Part shown: positions 61,371-64,000 of the stretch, piece after piece
Layout: each line of letters begins with the position of its first letter
How positions within the stretch are numbered: position 1 is the first letter of the stretch
Source: Pseudomonas sp. ANT_J12
Lineage (GTDB): Bacteria; Pseudomonadota; Gammaproteobacteria; Pseudomonadales; Pseudomonadaceae
NCBI RefSeq assembly: GCF_008370045.1
Contig: NZ_VOBN01000003.1
Coordinates: forward strand, 124,001-188,000
Length of the DNA: 64,000 nucleotides
Reading direction: 5' to 3'
Program-made: the position numbers and the translations under genes
Notes under the pieces: generated by a model
Seen by the model: only the letters and a program-made list of their open reading frames with translations
Database searches by the model: none
Told to the model about the DNA's origin: nothing

Positions 61371-63208
61371 AACCCGTACGCGCCCTGCTCCTGCAGGCCA
61401 GCGGTCTGTTGTTCGCCGGGCTGGCCTGCGCCGCCCCGCAACATGCCCTGACTTTGTACAACGAGCCGCCGAAATACCCGGCCGACTTCAAGCACTTCGA
61501 TTACGTCAACCCGGACGCCCCCAAGGGCGGGATCTTCCGCCAGGCCGGTTTCGGCGGCTTCGACAGCCTCAACCCGTTCATCAGCAAAGGGGTGGCGGCG
61601 GACAACATCGACATGATCTACGACACCCTGGCCAAACAGGGCCTGGATGAACCGTTCAGCGAATACGGCCTGATCGCCGGCAAGATCGAGAAGGCCCCGG
61701 ACAACAGCTGGGTGCGTTTCTACCTGCGCCCCGAAGCTCGCTTCCACGACGGCCACCCGGTGCGCGCCGAAGACGTGGTGTTCAGCTTCCAGACCCTGAC
61801 CAAGGACGGGGCACCGATGTATCGCGGTTACTACAGCGATGTCGCCGACGTGGTCGCCGAAGACCCGCTGACGGTGCTGTTCAAGTTCAAGCACAGCAAC
61901 AACCGCGAACTGCCGCTGATCCTCGGCCAGTTGCCGGTGCTGCCGAAACACTGGTGGGCCACCCGCGACTTCAACAAAGGCAACCTGGAAATGCCGCTCG
62001 GCAGCGGCCCCTACAAGGTCAGCGAAGTCAAAGCCGGGCGCTCGGTGCGTTATGAGCGGGTCAAGGATTACTGGGGCAAGGACCTGCCGGTGAACCGCGG
62101 GTTCTACAACTTCGACGTGATGACCACTGATTATTACCGCGACAACACCGTGGCCCTCGAAGCACTCAAGGCCGGGCAGTTCGATTACTGGCTGGAAATG
62201 ACCGCAAAGAACTGGGCCAACGCCTACAACATCCCGGCAGTGACCGAGGGGCGGTTGATCAAGGAACAGATTCCCAACGGCAACCCGACCGGTATGCAGG
62301 GTTTCGTGTTCAACCTGCGACGCGCGGCGTTCCAGGACATCCGCGTGCGTCAGGCCCTGACGCTGCTGCTGGATTTCGAATGGACCAACAAGCAACTGTT
62401 CAACAGCGCCTACGCCCGTACTCGCAGTTACTTCGAAAACTCGGAAATGGCCGCCACCGGCCTGCCGGACGCCGATCAACTGGCGATCCTCGACCCGTTC
62501 CGCAGCCAGCTCCCGGCCCAGGTGTTCAGCGAAGCGTTCCAGAACCCGGTGACCGACGCCAGCGGCATGATCCGCACCCAGCAACGCCAGGCCTATCAAC
62601 TGCTGCAAGAGGCCGGCTGGAAGATCGTCGACGACAAAATGGTCGACGCCAACGGCAAACCGGTGACCATCGAGTTCCTGCTGGCCCAGACCGAATTCGA
62701 GCGGGTGCTGTTGCCGTTCAAGCGCAACCTCAGCGACCTGGGTATCGACCTGGTGATTCGCCGGGTCGACGTCTCGCAATACATCAACCGCGTGCGCTCC
62801 CGGGACTTCGACATGATTGTCGGCAGCTTCCCGCAGTCCAATTCGCCGGGCAACGAACAGCGCGAGTTCTGGATGTCCGCCGCCGCCGACAAGCCCGGCA
62901 GCCGCAATTCCATGGGCTTGAAAGATCCGGTGGTGGACCAATTGGTCGAAGGCCTGATCAACGCCGATTCGCGCAAAAGCCTGGTGGCCCACGCCCGTGC
63001 GCTGGACCGCGTGCTGCAATGGGGTTATTACGTGATCCCCAACTGGCACATCAAGACCTGGCGCGTGGCGTACTGGAACCACATCGGCCATCCGAAGGTT
63101 TCACCCAAGTACGACATCGGCATCAATACCTGGTGGGTCAAGCCCGATGCAAAACCGGCGATAGAAGTCGAAACCAAACTGCAAGCCGACCCTGCGGGCA
63201 CGGAGTAA
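61367..63208 (+). CDS. nppA2: ABC importer substrate-binding protein (NppA2-like)
   Basis: A 613-residue paralogue of the preceding gene. Signal peptide [20 protein letters not shown] (cleavage after CA-A), then [40 protein letters not shown] and [24 protein letters not shown] motifs. The ATG overlaps the previous stop (ATGA, 61367-61370) with CGGAGAAAG as ribosome site. The two proteins share long matching stretches (for example [12 protein letters not shown] and VNRGFYNFD versus VNRGKYNFD), so they arose by tandem duplication; two binding proteins feeding one permease widen the substrate range. The permease gene starts 4 bases downstream. Confidence 0.88.
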   Translation: MKPVRALLLQASGLLFAGLACAAPQHALTLYNEPPKYPADFKHFDYVNPDAPKGGIFRQAGFGGFDSLNPFISKGVAADNIDMIYDTLAKQGLDEPFSEYGLIAGKIEKAPDNSWVRFYLRPEARFHDGHPVRAEDVVFSFQTLTKDGAPMYRGYYSDVADVVAEDPLTVLFKFKHSNNRELPLILGQLPVLPKHWWATRDFNKGNLEMPLGSGPYKVSEVKAGRSVRYERVKDYWGKDLPVNRGFYNFDVMTTDYYRDNTVALEALKAGQFDYWLEMTAKNWANAYNIPAVTEGRLIKEQIPNGNPTGMQGFVFNLRRAAFQDIRVRQALTLLLDFEWTNKQLFNSAYARTRSYFENSEMAATGLPDADQLAILDPFRSQLPAQVFSEAFQNPVTDASGMIRTQQRQAYQLLQEAGWKIVDDKMVDANGKPVTIEFLLAQTEFERVLLPFKRNLSDLGIDLVIRRVDVSQYINRVRSRDFDMIVGSFPQSNSPGNEQREFWMSAAADKPGSRNSMGLKDPVVDQLVEGLINADSRKSLVAHARALDRVLQWGYYVIPNWHIKTWRVAYWNHIGHPKVSPKYDIGINTWWVKPDAKPAIEVETKLQADPAGTE

Positions 63209-63212
63209 TCAG

Positions 63213-64000
63213 ATGCTGGCGTATATTTTTCGGCGACTGCTGCTGATCATCCCGACCTTGTTCGGCATTTTGCTGATCAACTTCGTGATCATCCAGGCCG
63301 CCCCCGGTGGCCCGGTGGAACAGATGATCGCCAAGCTCGAAGGCTTCGAAGGCGCCACCAGCCGCATCGCCGGTGGCGGTGCCGAGGTCTCAGTGGCCGG
63401 CTCGGCCTATCGCGGCGCCCAGGGCCTGGACCCGGCGCTGGTCAAGGAAATCGAGCACATGTACGGCTTCGACAAATCGGCGCCGGAACGCTTGTGGATC
63501 ATGGTCAAGAACTACGCGACCCTGGATTTCGGCGACAGCTTCTTTCGCGACGCCAAGGTCATCGACCTGATCAAGGAAAAGATGCCGGTGTCGATCTCCC
63601 TCGGGCTGTGGAGCACGCTGATCATGTACCTGGTGTCGATCCCGCTGGGGATCGCCAAGGCCACGCGCCACGGCAGCCATTTCGACGTCTGGACCAGTTC
63701 GCTGATCATCGTCGGCTACGCGATCCCGGCGTTCCTGTTCGCCATTTTGCTGATCGTGCTGTTTGCCGGCGGTAGCTATTTCGACTGGTTCCCGCTACGG
63801 GGGCTGACCTCGAACAACTTCGCCGAGCTGAGCATGGGCGGCAAGGTTCTCGATTATTTCTGGCACCTGGCCTTGCCCGTCACGGCGCTGGTGATCGGCA
63901 ACTTCGCGACCATGACCCTGCTGACCAAAAACAGCTTCCTCGATGAAATCAACAAGCAGTACGTGGTCACCGCCAAAGCCAAAGGCCTGACCAACCACAA
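63213..64000 (+). CDS. nppB: ABC importer permease (NppB/YejB-like), 3' end outside window
   Basis: The first 262 codons of a permease; the gene runs off the right edge. N-terminal helix [20 protein letters not shown], then a periplasmic stretch with [20 protein letters not shown] and a longer-than-usual loop ([19 protein letters not shown]) typical of YejB-type permeases, followed by helices ([40 protein letters not shown]). The start of the EAA-type loop (VVTAKAKGL) is visible at the end. GGAG is 8 bases upstream of the ATG. It pairs with NppC and NppD expected just beyond the window. Confidence 0.9.
   Translation, partial: MLAYIFRRLLLIIPTLFGILLINFVIIQAAPGGPVEQMIAKLEGFEGATSRIAGGGAEVSVAGSAYRGAQGLDPALVKEIEHMYGFDKSAPERLWIMVKNYATLDFGDSFFRDAKVIDLIKEKMPVSISLGLWSTLIMYLVSIPLGIAKATRHGSHFDVWTSSLIIVGYAIPAFLFAILLIVLFAGGSYFDWFPLRGLTSNNFAELSMGGKVLDYFWHLALPVTALVIGNFATMTLLTKNSFLDEINKQYVVTAKAKGLTNH

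Overview
The window looks like chromosomal DNA of a fluorescent Pseudomonas (P. fluorescens group). GC content and codon use are high-GC Pseudomonas throughout. Gene order matches blocks remembered from P. aeruginosa PAO1: MoxR/DUF58/VWA/BatD; nadK-phosphoesterase-rhomboid-DUF1315-DUF2797-pepN; and ldcA-dnaQ-rnhA-methyltransferase-gloB-mltD-npp. Intergenic gaps carry several families of inverted short repeats (REP/REPIN type) typical of this group. I see no tRNA, rRNA, CRISPR array, insertion sequence or prophage. Identifications rest on sequence motifs and memory of families; no database search was run.

Layout. 1-7.3 kb: the end of an unknown gene, then a tightly overlapping six-gene operon (MoxR ATPase, DUF58, DUF4381, VWA, VWA-TPR, BatD) thought to act as a cell-envelope chaperone or stress module. 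7.4-15.0 kb: an orphan type VI secretion cassette with VgrG spike, DUF4123 loading adaptor, VasX-like membrane toxin and a probable DUF6708 immunity protein. Base composition changes abruptly inside the toxin C-terminus and immunity N-terminus. 15.1-20.6 kb: sbcD-sbcC and a coupled glutathione S-transferase. 20.8-23.3 kb: small exported or membrane proteins, a secreted lactonase and a DUF5629 protein.

23.5-30.4 kb: a complete sugar-acid degradation cluster (IlvD-type dehydratase, AraD1/FAH-family enzyme, ketoglutarate-semialdehyde-type dehydrogenase, MFS transporter, FadR-type regulator). The 195-bp divergent promoter region contains two matches to the FadR-family operator consensus, and a Crc/Hfq-type CA motif lies in the transporter leader. 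30.5-35.2 kb: an orphan 1569-residue dermonecrotic-toxin-like (DUF6543-type) protein of unknown target. 35.2-38.7 kb: an RND permease with a YCF48-type propeller protein. 38.7-40.2 kb: a non-coding repeat island, a roughly 250-bp inverted repeat enclosing three 190-bp tandem repeats.

40.2-46.7 kb: a six-gene operon from nadK to pepN, then a DUF1853 gene. 47.9-52 kb: an accessory stretch with arsB lacking other ars genes, a ChrR-like flavin reductase, a small unknown protein, a LysR regulator and a GNAT acetyltransferase. 52-64 kb: ldcA, dnaQ, rnhA, a methyltransferase, gloB, mltD and the start of the nppA1A2B peptide/nucleoside-antibiotic ABC importer, which runs off the right edge.

The best candidates for something new are the mosaic T6SS toxin/immunity pair, the orphan giant toxin (with a terminator-like hairpin pointing antisense just upstream), and the nested repeat island at 39 kb.
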